From: an uncultured Ruminococcus sp.
GTDB taxonomy: Bacteria > Bacillota > Clostridia > Oscillospirales > CAG-272
Direction of reading: 5' to 3'
NCBI GenBank assembly: GCA_902766115.1
Contig: CACXCL010000205.1
Coordinates: 1 to 6,885 of the forward strand
DNA length: 6,885 nucleotides
This document shows, piece by piece, positions 1 through 5,904 of this stretch. The notes below the pieces were generated by a model. That model saw only the letters and a program-made list of their open reading frames with translations. It was not told the origin of the DNA and made no database searches. Each line of letters begins with the position of its first letter. Position 1 is the first letter of the stretch. Position numbers and translations under genes: made by a program.

Positions 1-859
1 CGGCTACATGGACGTGCCGGACGGCGCGCTCATCGACATATCGGAGATCGGCAGATACCCGTCGGAGATGATAACCATCGTCACCACGGGATCCCAGGGC
101 GAGCCCATGTCCGCGCTGTACAGAATGGCGTTTTCGGAGCACAGTCAGGTGTCGCTTATGCCGAACGATCTGGTGGTGCTCTCCTCCCACGCCATCCCCG
201 GCAACGAAAAGCTGGTGGGGAGGATCGTAAACGAGCTTTACCACAGGGGCGTCAACGTCTATCACGACGAGGCGGAGGTCCACGTATCGGGCCACGCCTG
301 CCAGGAGGAACTGAAACTGATGCACGCCCTGACGAAGCCGAAATTCTTCATGCCCATCCACGGCGAGTACCGCCACCTGATGCAGCATAAGGAACTGGCG
401 GAGTTCATGGGTATGGATCCGAAGAATATTTTCGTGTGCGATATCGGACAGGTGCTGGAGCTTGACCGCCGCAGCTGCAAGCGCGGCGGGACCGTCCCCG
501 CGGGGCGGACTCTGGTGGACGGCTACGGCGTCGGAGACGTGGGGAACATCGTTCTCCGCGACAGGCGTCATCTGTCTCAGGACGGTCTGATCGTGGTGGT
601 CGCCACGGTGGATCTGGATCAGATGAGCCTCATCTCGGGACCGGACATCATCTCCCGCGGATTCGTCTACGTCCGTGAGAGCGAGGAGCTTCTGGAGGAG
701 GCGAAGGAGATCGCCCGCCGGGAGCTCGACCGGATGCTGGACTCCGGCGTGATGGAGTGGACCCAGCTGAAGCAGCAAGTGAGAGACGCGCTGTCGAAGT
801 ACCTCTACTCGAAGACCAAGAGAAAACCCATGATCCTGCCCGTCATCATGAACGTGTGA
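1..859 (+). CDS. rnj: Ribonuclease J, C-terminal half (5'-truncated by window edge)
   Basis: RNase J is a cytoplasmic metallo-beta-lactamase/beta-CASP nuclease with 5'-3' exonuclease and endonuclease activity in mRNA turnover and rRNA maturation in Firmicutes. The reading frame is open from base 2, so the start and the N-terminal metal-binding HxHxDH motif lie upstream; 285 codons remain of a protein usually about 555 residues or longer. Visible, numbered from the window edge: the beta-CASP motif TGSQGEPMSAL (29-39), HVSGHA (94-99), PIHGEYRH (118-125) with the conserved late histidines, and the C-terminal domain with SRGFVYVRES (219-228) followed by a charged helical end. The frame runs to a TGA with no disruption. 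The next gene starts 9 nt downstream, so the two are probably co-transcribed and translationally coupled. The motifs make the family secure; whether it is the J1 or J2 paralogue cannot be told from this half. Confidence 0.95.
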   Translation, partial: GYMDVPDGALIDISEIGRYPSEMITIVTTGSQGEPMSALYRMAFSEHSQVSLMPNDLVVLSSHAIPGNEKLVGRIVNELYHRGVNVYHDEAEVHVSGHACQEELKLMHALTKPKFFMPIHGEYRHLMQHKELAEFMGMDPKNIFVCDIGQVLELDRRSCKRGGTVPAGRTLVDGYGVGDVGNIVLRDRRHLSQDGLIVVVATVDLDQMSLISGPDIISRGFVYVRESEELLEEAKEIARRELDRMLDSGVMEWTQLKQQVRDALSKYLYSKTKRKPMILPVIMNV

Positions 860-868
860 CGGCGTTAT

Positions 869-2152
869 ATGCAAATGACTAAAATGAACAGGAACGGAAA
901 AGCGGAGCTTCTTTCCCCCGCGGGAAATCCGGAAAAGATGCGCGCGGCTGTGCTCTACGGCGCCGACGCCGTGTACCTCAGCGGAAAACGGTTCGGAATG
1001 CGCGCCGCCGCGGACAACTTTACCGACGGTGAGATCGTCGAGGCGGCGGAGTACTGCCACGAAAGGGGCGTCCGGGTCTACGTTACGGTGAACGTCATGC
1101 CCCGCACGGACGAGTACGGAGAACTGCGCAGATTTGTAAAAATCCTCTCGGAGGCAGGCGTCGACGCGGTGATCGTGTCGGACCTCGGGGTATTCTCCGC
1201 GGTGCGTGAGATCGCGCCGGGGATGGAGATCCACGTGTCGACTCAGGCGAGCGTTGTGTCGGCTGAATCGTGTACGGCGTGGTACCGCATGGGCGCGAGC
1301 CGCGTTGTTCTCGCCCGGGAGCTTTCTCTCCGGGATATTGCCGCCATCAGGCAAAACGTCCCGAAGGAGATGGAGCTTGAGACCTTCGTCCACGGCTCCA
1401 TGTGCGTGGGATACAGCGGGCGGTGCCTGCTGTCGAACTACTTCACGGGACGAGACTCGAATCACGGCGCCTGCGCGCAGCCGTGCAGGTGGAACTACTC
1501 GCCGTCGGCTCTGGACCTCCGGGAGGCGCAGAGACCCGACGAGCCGGTTGCTCTTTCTGCCGAGGAGGAAGGCGGCGAGACGTTCTTCATGTCCTCGAAG
1601 GATATGTGCATGATCGATCACATACCGGAACTGGAGGAGAGCGGCATATCGAGCTACAAGATCGAGGGCCGCGTCAAGAGCGCCTACTACGCCGCGGTGG
1701 TGACCAACGCCTACCGCATGGCGATAGACCGGTACAGACGGGATCCCGCGTCCTACGAGAGCGACCCCCTCATCAGGCGGGAACTGGATTCCGTGAGCCA
1801 CAGGGAATACTCGACCGGCTTTTTCTTCACGGATCCCCGTGAGGACGCCGGCGTCGTCACGGCGCCCGGCTACGTTCGGGACAAGGCGTATCTCGCCGTC
1901 TGCGACGAAGATTGCCTGATCCCCGACGGAGACGGGATGTACACCGTGAGATTCCGGCAGAAAAACAAGGTCTCCCCGGGTATGACGGCGGAGGTGATCT
2001 CCCCCGGCAAGGTCGGCAGACCCTTCACCGTGGGCGAGATGACCGACGGGCAAGGTGAGCCCATTGAGAGCGCGCCTCATCCTTCCATGATATTTACCGT
2101 CCGCACGCCGTTTCCGGTGCGCCGGGGCGACATCATGCGTGCGGGAGACTGA
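869..2152 (+). CDS. trhP: Peptidase U32 family protein, probable tRNA uridine 5-hydroxylase (TrhP/YegQ type)
   Basis: A 427-residue protein of the collagenase-like U32 family. Members of the TrhP/YegQ (Bacillus YrrN/YrrO) branch hydroxylate U34 of tRNA using prephenate and an Fe-S cluster rather than acting as proteases. The full U32 signature is present: ETFVHGSMCVGYSGRCLLS (171-189), then GACAQPC (200-206), which gives the four cluster cysteines C179, C186, C202 and C206. Other family landmarks are the N-terminal LLSPAGNPEKM (14-24), SSKDMCMIDHIPEL (242-255) and SYKIEGRVKS (262-271), followed by a C-terminal beta-barrel-like extension. Length fits the Clostridia/Bacillus long form. The first ATG has no clear ribosome site; ATGs at 875 and 884 are equally possible, and coupling to the RNase J stop 9 nt upstream may drive initiation. 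The family is certain. The tRNA-hydroxylase role is inferred from the branch, and other U32 roles such as 23S rRNA hydroxylation (RlhA) are less likely but not excluded. Confidence 0.85.
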   Translation: MQMTKMNRNGKAELLSPAGNPEKMRAAVLYGADAVYLSGKRFGMRAAADNFTDGEIVEAAEYCHERGVRVYVTVNVMPRTDEYGELRRFVKILSEAGVDAVIVSDLGVFSAVREIAPGMEIHVSTQASVVSAESCTAWYRMGASRVVLARELSLRDIAAIRQNVPKEMELETFVHGSMCVGYSGRCLLSNYFTGRDSNHGACAQPCRWNYSPSALDLREAQRPDEPVALSAEEEGGETFFMSSKDMCMIDHIPELEESGISSYKIEGRVKSAYYAAVVTNAYRMAIDRYRRDPASYESDPLIRRELDSVSHREYSTGFFFTDPREDAGVVTAPGYVRDKAYLAVCDEDCLIPDGDGMYTVRFRQKNKVSPGMTAEVISPGKVGRPFTVGEMTDGQGEPIESAPHPSMIFTVRTPFPVRRGDIMRAGD

Positions 2153-2184
2153 AAAGACTATATTATATTACATAGGAGAAAAGA

Positions 2185-2988
2185 ATGGAATTTCTCAGAG
2201 CCATAATAAGCGGCGTCGTGGAGGGGATCACCGAGTGGCTCCCCATCAGCTCCACGGGCCATCTCATACTTCTCAACGAATTTATCAAAAACGAGGGCTT
2301 CACCGCCACGGATCTATACCTCTACGTGGTCCAGCTCGGCGCGATCCTCGCCGTGGTGACGGTGTTTTTCCACCGTCTCAATCCGTTTTCAAGAAAAAAG
2401 ACATCTGCCGAACGCCGCGCCACTGGCATCCTTTGGGCGAAGGTAATCCTCGCCTGCATCCCCGCCGCGGTAATAGGTCTTCTGCTGAACGATTTCATGG
2501 AGAAGTTCGAGACCTGGCAGGTGGTGGCTGTTGCGCTGGCCGTGTACGGCATCGCGTTCATCATTATTGAAAAACTGAATCTCAAAACGAGATCGGAGAC
2601 CGTGGACGATATCACCTTCCCCCAGGCGCTGGCTATCGGCGCGTTCCAGGTGCTCTCGATCATACCGGGCACGTCCAGATCCGGCTCCACCATCCTCGGA
2701 GGCAGGATCGTCGGATGCTCCCGCCCCGCGGCGGCGGAGTTTTCGTTCTTTCTCGCCATTCCGGTGATGTTCGGCGTCAGTTTTCTGAAGATCGTCACCT
2801 ATGACGGCGCCATCGGGAAGACGGACGTCCTGGTGCTGCTTCTCGGCATGGTCGTGGCGTACCTTGTGTCCCTTGTGGCGATAAAATTCCTCATGAGCTT
2901 CGTCAAGCGCCACTCCTTCACCGCGTTCGGCGTCTACCGGATAATCCTGGCGGCGCTGGTGGCGATATACTTCCTGGCGGCGAAATAA
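2185..2988 (+). CDS. uppP: Undecaprenyl-diphosphatase UppP (BacA family)
   Basis: An integral membrane enzyme that removes the terminal phosphate from undecaprenyl diphosphate, regenerating the lipid carrier for peptidoglycan and other envelope polymers; overproduction gives bacitracin resistance in several species. At 267 residues it is standard length. The first conserved block, EGITEWLPISSTGH (13-26), carries the two acidic residues E13 and E17 and the histidine H26. The second block, PGTSRSG (161-167), has the catalytic-site arginine R165. About eight hydrophobic segments are spread over the chain, including inverted-repeat halves typical of the family. A clear ribosome site AGGAG (2174-2178) sits 6 nt before the ATG. 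It lies 32 nt after the U32 gene with no terminator between them, so it is probably the last gene of that operon, which ends at the strong hairpin downstream. The AT-rich gap just upstream has no convincing -35 box. Confidence 0.97.
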   Translation: MEFLRAIISGVVEGITEWLPISSTGHLILLNEFIKNEGFTATDLYLYVVQLGAILAVVTVFFHRLNPFSRKKTSAERRATGILWAKVILACIPAAVIGLLLNDFMEKFETWQVVAVALAVYGIAFIIIEKLNLKTRSETVDDITFPQALAIGAFQVLSIIPGTSRSGSTILGGRIVGCSRPAAAEFSFFLAIPVMFGVSFLKIVTYDGAIGKTDVLVLLLGMVVAYLVSLVAIKFLMSFVKRHSFTAFGVYRIILAALVAIYFLAAK

Positions 2989-3002
2989 AAACCGAAATAA
3001 TC

Positions 3003-3045
3003 AAAAGGCGGATCCGAAATAATCTTCGGATCCGCCTTTTATTTT
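3003..3045 (+). terminator. Strong intrinsic terminator after uppP
   Basis: A perfect 16-bp inverted repeat (3003-3018 with 3025-3040, six-base loop ataatc) starts with AAAA and ends with TTTT, followed by ATTTT. It ends the RNase J-U32-uppP transcription unit 15 nt after the uppP stop. Because of the A and T flanks it could also act on the opposite strand, but no minus-strand gene needs it. The 11-base string ccgaaataatc occurs at 2992-3002 and again at 3014-3024, the second copy spanning the loop. Confidence 0.93.
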
Positions 3046-3070
3046 CGTCACTTTAACGAAAAGATTTTTG

Positions 3071-3099
3071 TTGACATATTAAGTCGAATTTGGTATACT
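3071..3099 (+). promoter_or_regulatory. SigA-type promoter of the uraA-upp operon
   Basis: Consensus -35 TTGACA (3071-3076), a 17-bp spacer and -10 TATACT (3094-3099). TG at 3091-3092, one base before the -10, makes it an extended -10 promoter. Predicted transcription start is around 3105-3107, inside a run of six A. This is a near-ideal housekeeping promoter, so control of the operon probably occurs after initiation, in the leader that follows. Confidence 0.88.
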
Positions 3100-3127
3100 G
3101 TAAAAAACCGAAAAGGGGACGAAGAAG

Positions 3128-3247
3128 ATGCGTTATGCCGGACCTGCGATGAAGAAAAAATCGACGCCCGTTCTGTCCCTTTCCCGGAGGGGCCGTTTTA
3201 TTGACCTCTCATCCGTAAGTCAATATTTATCCCCGCTTTTCACCTGA
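3128..3247 (+). CDS. Candidate 39-residue leader peptide of the uraA-upp operon
   Basis: A short frame begins MRYAGPAMKKKSTP, is rich in Ser, Leu and basic residues, ends SPLFT, and resembles no family I know. It starts about 22 nt after the predicted transcription start, with a purine-rich AAGGGG ribosome site (3113-3118) 9 nt before the ATG. A second in-frame ATG at 3149 would give 32 residues but has no good site. The TGA (3245-3247) lies inside the 5' arm of the terminator (3244-3249). A ribosome finishing this frame would cover that arm and block the hairpin, which is the arrangement of the enterobacterial pyrBI leader peptide. It does not show a run of one regulatory amino acid as trp- or his-type leaders do. 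The peptide itself probably has no separate role; translation would be the function. The frame and ribosome site are visible; expression is inferred. Confidence 0.5.
   Translation: MRYAGPAMKKKSTPVLSLSRRGRFIDLSSVSQYLSPLFT
3175..3193 (+). promoter_or_regulatory. Leader hairpin 1
   Basis: GUCCCU (3175-3180) pairs with AGGGGC (3188-3193), including one U-G pair, around a seven-base loop. It lies inside the leader reading frame, so translating ribosomes would melt it. It may be a pause hairpin or simply structural. It does not match the PyrR-binding consensus. Confidence 0.45.
3199..3225 (+). promoter_or_regulatory. Leader hairpin 2, candidate RNA polymerase pause hairpin
   Basis: A perfect seven-base inverted repeat, TATTGAC (3199-3205) with GTCAATA (3219-3225), has a 13-base loop. 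It is followed directly by a pyrimidine-rich stretch (3226-3241) containing TTTATCCCC and CTTTTC. A hairpin followed by U-rich RNA about 20-45 nt before the terminator is where a UTP-sensitive pause would be expected in a pyrBI-like mechanism. The pairing is visible; the pause role is inferred. Confidence 0.45.
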
Positions 3248-3284
3248 CGAGTCGGTACTTCAAGTATCCGCCGTCAGTTTTTTT
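3244..3284 (+). terminator. Attenuator: intrinsic terminator inside the uraA-upp leader
   Basis: CTGACG (3244-3249) pairs with CGTCAG (3272-3277). The inner stem CGGTAC (3253-3258) pairs with GTA/CCG (3264-3266, 3268-3270), with one bulged T at 3267 and loop TTCAA. Seven T follow (3278-3284). It lies 64 nt before the uraA ATG, between promoter and first gene, so it would abort transcription unless prevented from folding. The stop codon of the short leader frame is within its 5' arm. Confidence 0.85.
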
Positions 3285-3348
3285 ATGACTTCACGCGGAC
3301 GGGGAAACGTTCCGCCTGAATATAAATCATATTTTTTCGGAGGTTTTT

Positions 3349-4929
3349 ATGAAACTCACCTACGGCGTAAAAGACAGACCCGGTATCGGTAAAACCTTGC
3401 TGTTCGCTCTCCAGCAGCTGCTGGCGATCCTGGCGGCGACCATCGCGGTCCCTGCCATCATCGGCAACGGCATGTCCCAGTCCGCCGCCCTGTTCGGAGC
3501 GGGCGTCGGCACCATCGTATATCTCCTCTTCACGAGATTCAGATCGCCCGTGTTCCTCGGCTCCTCGTTCGCGTTCATCGGCTCCATGTTCGCGGCGTTC
3601 GGCGGCGCGGCTTCCGCGGCTGCCGGCTACGTCGGTTTCATCATCGGCGCGGTGTTCGCCGGACTCGTTTACGTGGTAATCGCGATCATCGTCAAGTTCG
3701 CGGGCGTCAAGTGGATCAACAAGATCATGCCCGCGGTCGTGATCGGTCCCACGGTCGCCATCATCGGTCTGTCCCTGGCGGGCAACGCGGTGGGTGATCT
3801 CCAGGCGACCAACTACGTGCAGAAGTACGATCCCGCCGATTATCAGATAGTCGTCGCGTCCGATTATGAGATCGACGACAAGGGCGCATACCTGTTCGCA
3901 AATCCCGAATCCACGGAAGCCACCGCACAGACCTTCGTCGTTGAGAAAGACGCTGATCTGAGCAAGCCGGTGCCCGCGGACAAGATCCATACCGAGATCA
4001 CCGCCACGATTGATGATGAAGGTCAGGTCGTGTCCCTCACGAGCGTTCCGGGATCGGTGTACGTCGCGCTTGTCTGCGGCATCGTGACGCTGGCGGTCAC
4101 GATGCTCTGCTCGGTCTATGCGAAGAAAACGCTCAAATCCATTCCGTTCATCATCGGCATCCTGGCGGGCTATGCCGTAGCCGCCGTCTTCACGCTCATC
4201 GGACGCGCGACGGGCAACGGCGCGCTGATGGTCATCGACTTCTCCGCCTTCTCCAGCATGGACTGGATGCCGGACTTCACCTTCTGGATGGCGAAGGACG
4301 GTCTCTCCCAGATCACTCCCGCGTTCATCGGCACCTTGGCGGTGGCATACATCCCCGTTGCGTTCGTCGTGTTTGCGGAGCATATCGCCGATCACAAGAA
4401 CATCTCCTCCATCATTGAAAAGGATCTTCTCGAGGATCCCGGTCTCCACAGAACGCTCCTCGGCGACGGTATCGGCTCCATGGCGGGCGCGTTCTTCGGC
4501 GGCTGCCCGAACACTACCTACGGTGAGTCCATCGGCTGCGTGGCGATCTCCGGCAACGCTTCCGTCGTGACCATTCTCTGCACCGCCATCATTGCTCTCG
4601 TCGCCGCGTTCATCGCGCCCTTCACCACCTTCCTCGCAACGATCCCGCATTGCGTGATGGGCGGCGTCTGCATCGCTCTCTACGGCTTTATCGCCGTCTC
4701 CGGTCTGAAGATGGTCCAGAAGGTCGACCTTGAAGACAACAGGAACCTGTTCGTCGTATCCGTGATCCTCATCAGCGGTATCGGCGGCCTCGCGGTCAAC
4801 TTCGGCAAGGTCACCATCACCGAAGTTGCCTGCGCTCTGATCCTCGGCATCCTCACCAACCTGATGCTCTCCGGAAAGAAGACGGAAAAGGCTCCCGAAG
4901 TGAAGACCGAAGAAAAAACGGAAGAATAA
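3349..4929 (+). CDS. uraA: Uracil permease, NCS2/NAT family (UraA type)
   Basis: A proton-coupled nucleobase importer in the cytoplasmic membrane, 526 residues with about 14 hydrophobic segments. Family landmarks are QQLLAILAATIAVP (22-35) in the first segment, the TM8 substrate-site motif VFAEHIADH (341-349) with E344, and the TM10 motif GGCPNTTYGESIG (384-396) with E393, the counterpart of the E. coli UraA residue contacting uracil. The NTTYGE form is that of uracil rather than xanthine or urate carriers. Two oddities: a hydrophilic insert of roughly 85 residues (about 148-234) in a loop between membrane segments, absent from the roughly 430-residue E. coli protein, and a Lys/Glu-rich tail (509-526). 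Ribosome site GGAGG (3339-3343) lies 5 nt before the ATG. The gene is followed 44 nt later by upp with no terminator between, which supports uracil as substrate. Expression is probably controlled by the leader attenuator. Confidence 0.95.
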   Translation: MKLTYGVKDRPGIGKTLLFALQQLLAILAATIAVPAIIGNGMSQSAALFGAGVGTIVYLLFTRFRSPVFLGSSFAFIGSMFAAFGGAASAAAGYVGFIIGAVFAGLVYVVIAIIVKFAGVKWINKIMPAVVIGPTVAIIGLSLAGNAVGDLQATNYVQKYDPADYQIVVASDYEIDDKGAYLFANPESTEATAQTFVVEKDADLSKPVPADKIHTEITATIDDEGQVVSLTSVPGSVYVALVCGIVTLAVTMLCSVYAKKTLKSIPFIIGILAGYAVAAVFTLIGRATGNGALMVIDFSAFSSMDWMPDFTFWMAKDGLSQITPAFIGTLAVAYIPVAFVVFAEHIADHKNISSIIEKDLLEDPGLHRTLLGDGIGSMAGAFFGGCPNTTYGESIGCVAISGNASVVTILCTAIIALVAAFIAPFTTFLATIPHCVMGGVCIALYGFIAVSGLKMVQKVDLEDNRNLFVVSVILISGIGGLAVNFGKVTITEVACALILGILTNLMLSGKKTEKAPEVKTEEKTEE

Positions 4930-4973
4930 AGAAAAAAGTAATATCGTAATATCAAAAAGGGACGGCAAATATC

Positions 4974-5603
4974 ATGAATAACGTAACGATTTTCGATCAT
5001 CCGCTGATACAGCACAAGATCTCCATCCTCCGCTCCGTTGAGACCAGCAGCAACCAGTTCCGCGCGCTGGTGGAGGAGATCACCATGCTGATGTGCTTCG
5101 AGTCCATGCGCGATCTTCCCCTGGAAGACGTGGAGGTCACCACTCCCATCGCCAAGACCACCACGAAGATGCTCGCAGGCGTAAAGCTCGCCATCGTGCC
5201 GATACTGCGCGCGGGGCTCGGTATGGTGAACGGGATGCTCAACCTTGTCCCCTCAGCCCGGGTCGGTCACATCGGTATGTACCGCGACGAGGTCACTCTC
5301 GAGCCTCACGAGTACTACTGCAAGCTGCCGAAGAACATCGACAAGAGGCTCGTCATCGTCTGCGATCCCATGCTCGCCACCGGCGGCTCGGCGAAGGACG
5401 CCATCAATCTGATAAAGGAGCGCGGGGGAAAGCATATCAAATTCATGTGTCTCATCGCCGCTCCCGAGGGGATCAAGGCGCTGACGGAAGCACATCCCGA
5501 CGTTGAGGTCTACTGCGCGCACGTGGACGAGAGACTCAACGAGAACGGATATATCGTTCCCGGACTCGGCGACGCCGGCGACAGGATCTTCGGAACGAAG
5601 TAA
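4974..5603 (+). CDS. upp: Uracil phosphoribosyltransferase
   Basis: A cytosolic salvage enzyme that converts uracil and PRPP to UMP and diphosphate. At 209 residues it is full length. Landmarks are the PRPP-binding loop VIVCDPMLATGGSA (127-140), PILRAGLGM (76-84), GHIGMYRDE (98-106), and the C-terminal uracil-binding stretch GYIVPGLGDAGDRIFGTK (192-209) that ends the protein exactly as in the family. It has a purine-rich ribosome site (AAAGGGAC, ending about 10 nt before the ATG). The 44-nt gap after uraA contains a short direct repeat gtaatatc (4938-4953) but no terminator, so the two genes form a transport-plus-trapping operon: phosphoribosylation keeps imported uracil in the cell. A terminator follows about 60 nt after the stop. 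No pyrR or other pyr gene is in view. Confidence 0.97.
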   Translation: MNNVTIFDHPLIQHKISILRSVETSSNQFRALVEEITMLMCFESMRDLPLEDVEVTTPIAKTTTKMLAGVKLAIVPILRAGLGMVNGMLNLVPSARVGHIGMYRDEVTLEPHEYYCKLPKNIDKRLVIVCDPMLATGGSAKDAINLIKERGGKHIKFMCLIAAPEGIKALTEAHPDVEVYCAHVDERLNENGYIVPGLGDAGDRIFGTK

Positions 5604-5661
5604 AAAAGTCCGAAGAAGGGTCCGCCGGGTCAGCCCGCAGACCGGAAAAGCGCATAAAAAG

Positions 5662-5710
5662 AAAAATCCGCAGGAATTTCACCTTAAAAGGTGGGACCTG
5701 TGGATTTTTT
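5662..5710 (+). terminator. Intrinsic terminator of uraA-upp
   Basis: AAAAATCCGCAGG (5662-5674) pairs with CCTGTGGATTTTT (5697-5709), 13 pairs including one G-U. After a small internal loop an upper stem CACCT/AGGTG (5680-5684 with 5689-5693) continues. It ends in a six-T run (5705-5710). It lies 58 nt after the upp stop and closes the operon. Confidence 0.88.
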
Positions 5711-5817
5711 GTCGTTTCAGTCCATGTCGGGCCTGTGTTTTCCGGCGTTCGTCATGATGTGGCGGACCCTTGCCGTTGCCTTTCGGGGCAAAATGATCCT
5801 GCCTTTAAAAAAAACTA

Positions 5818-5846
5818 TTGCAAAGTGTATGTACATATGGTACAAT
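5818..5846 (+). promoter_or_regulatory. Promoter of the rubredoxin gene
   Basis: -35 TTGCAA (5818-5823), 17-bp spacer, -10 TACAAT (5841-5846), with the extended -10 TGG at 5838-5840. The spacer holds a perfect 10-bp palindrome TATGTACATA (5828-5837) that could be an operator, though I match it to no known regulator. Predicted start is around 5853. Confidence 0.75.
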
Positions 5847-5852
5847 GATTGC

Positions 5853-5869
5853 GTCCCGGGACACGGGAC
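5853..5869 (+). promoter_or_regulatory. Hairpin at the predicted 5' end of the rubredoxin mRNA
   Basis: GTCCCG (5853-5858) pairs with CGGGAC (5864-5869) around loop GGACA, starting at or next to the predicted transcription start. The first ten bases (5853-5862, GTCCCGGGAC) are also a palindrome. A 5'-terminal stem could protect the message from 5'-end-dependent decay. It lies 35 nt before the start codon and leaves the ribosome site free. Confidence 0.5.
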
Positions 5870-5904
5870 AAAAAATAACCCAAAAAGGGAGGAAAGGTTT
5901 CAAG

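Larger units (their letters stand above)
3106..3348 (+). promoter_or_regulatory. Structured mRNA leader of uraA-upp (candidate pyrimidine attenuator)
   Basis: About 240 nt separate the predicted start from the uraA ATG, much longer than needed for a ribosome site. It holds, in order, a ribosome site with a short reading frame (3128-3247), a hairpin at 3175-3193, a hairpin at 3199-3225, a pyrimidine-rich stretch, an intrinsic terminator at 3244-3284, a smaller hairpin (3295-3299 with 3311-3315, extended by two more pairs past a bulge) and the uraA ribosome site. I do not recognise the conserved PyrR-binding stem-loop (core AGAGAGGCU) nor a known riboswitch. A premature terminator ahead of a uracil-salvage operon with a strong promoter implies transcription attenuation. 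The signal and mechanism are inferred. Confidence 0.7.
5604..5904. other. Intergenic region between upp and rubredoxin
   Basis: About 300 nt without a supported gene. It contains the upp terminator (5662-5710), a featureless stretch (5711-5817) with only a weak 5-bp hairpin TTGCC/GGCAA (5776-5791), and then the rubredoxin promoter and a 5' leader hairpin. Short frames crossing it begin inside the terminator or overlap rubredoxin and have no ribosome site. Confidence 0.7.

Noticed and set aside
2150..2175. Possible promoter in the AT-rich gap before uppP (tatattatatta)
   Set aside because: A -10-like string exists, but there is no -35 box at proper distance and the gap is only 32 nt.
2389..2913. 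A 174-codon open frame antisense to uppP
   Set aside because: Same shadow effect: charged, low-complexity product opposite a clear uppP, with no promoter or ribosome site.
3106..3348. PyrR-binding attenuator or purine riboswitch in the uraA leader
   Set aside because: The conserved AGAGAGGCU loop of PyrR sites and the purine-aptamer core were not found by eye. A covariance search would settle this, so the rejection is provisional.
4938..4953. Tandem repeat gtaatatc x2 between uraA and upp
   Set aside because: Only two 8-base copies, no dyad symmetry or terminator potential; most likely a chance or slippage repeat.
3283..4968. A 561-codon open frame on the minus strand, antisense to uraA and longer than uraA itself
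   Set aside because: It is the mirror frame of a hydrophobic, GC-rich gene. The product is a low-complexity string of Asp, Glu, Arg, Gly and His with no recognisable domain, it runs through the uraA-upp gap and the uraA ribosome site, and uraA opposite it is unmistakable.
5776..5791. Small hairpin TTGCC/GGCAA in the upp-rubredoxin gap
   Set aside because: Only five pairs and no T run; not a terminator, and no other support for a small RNA.
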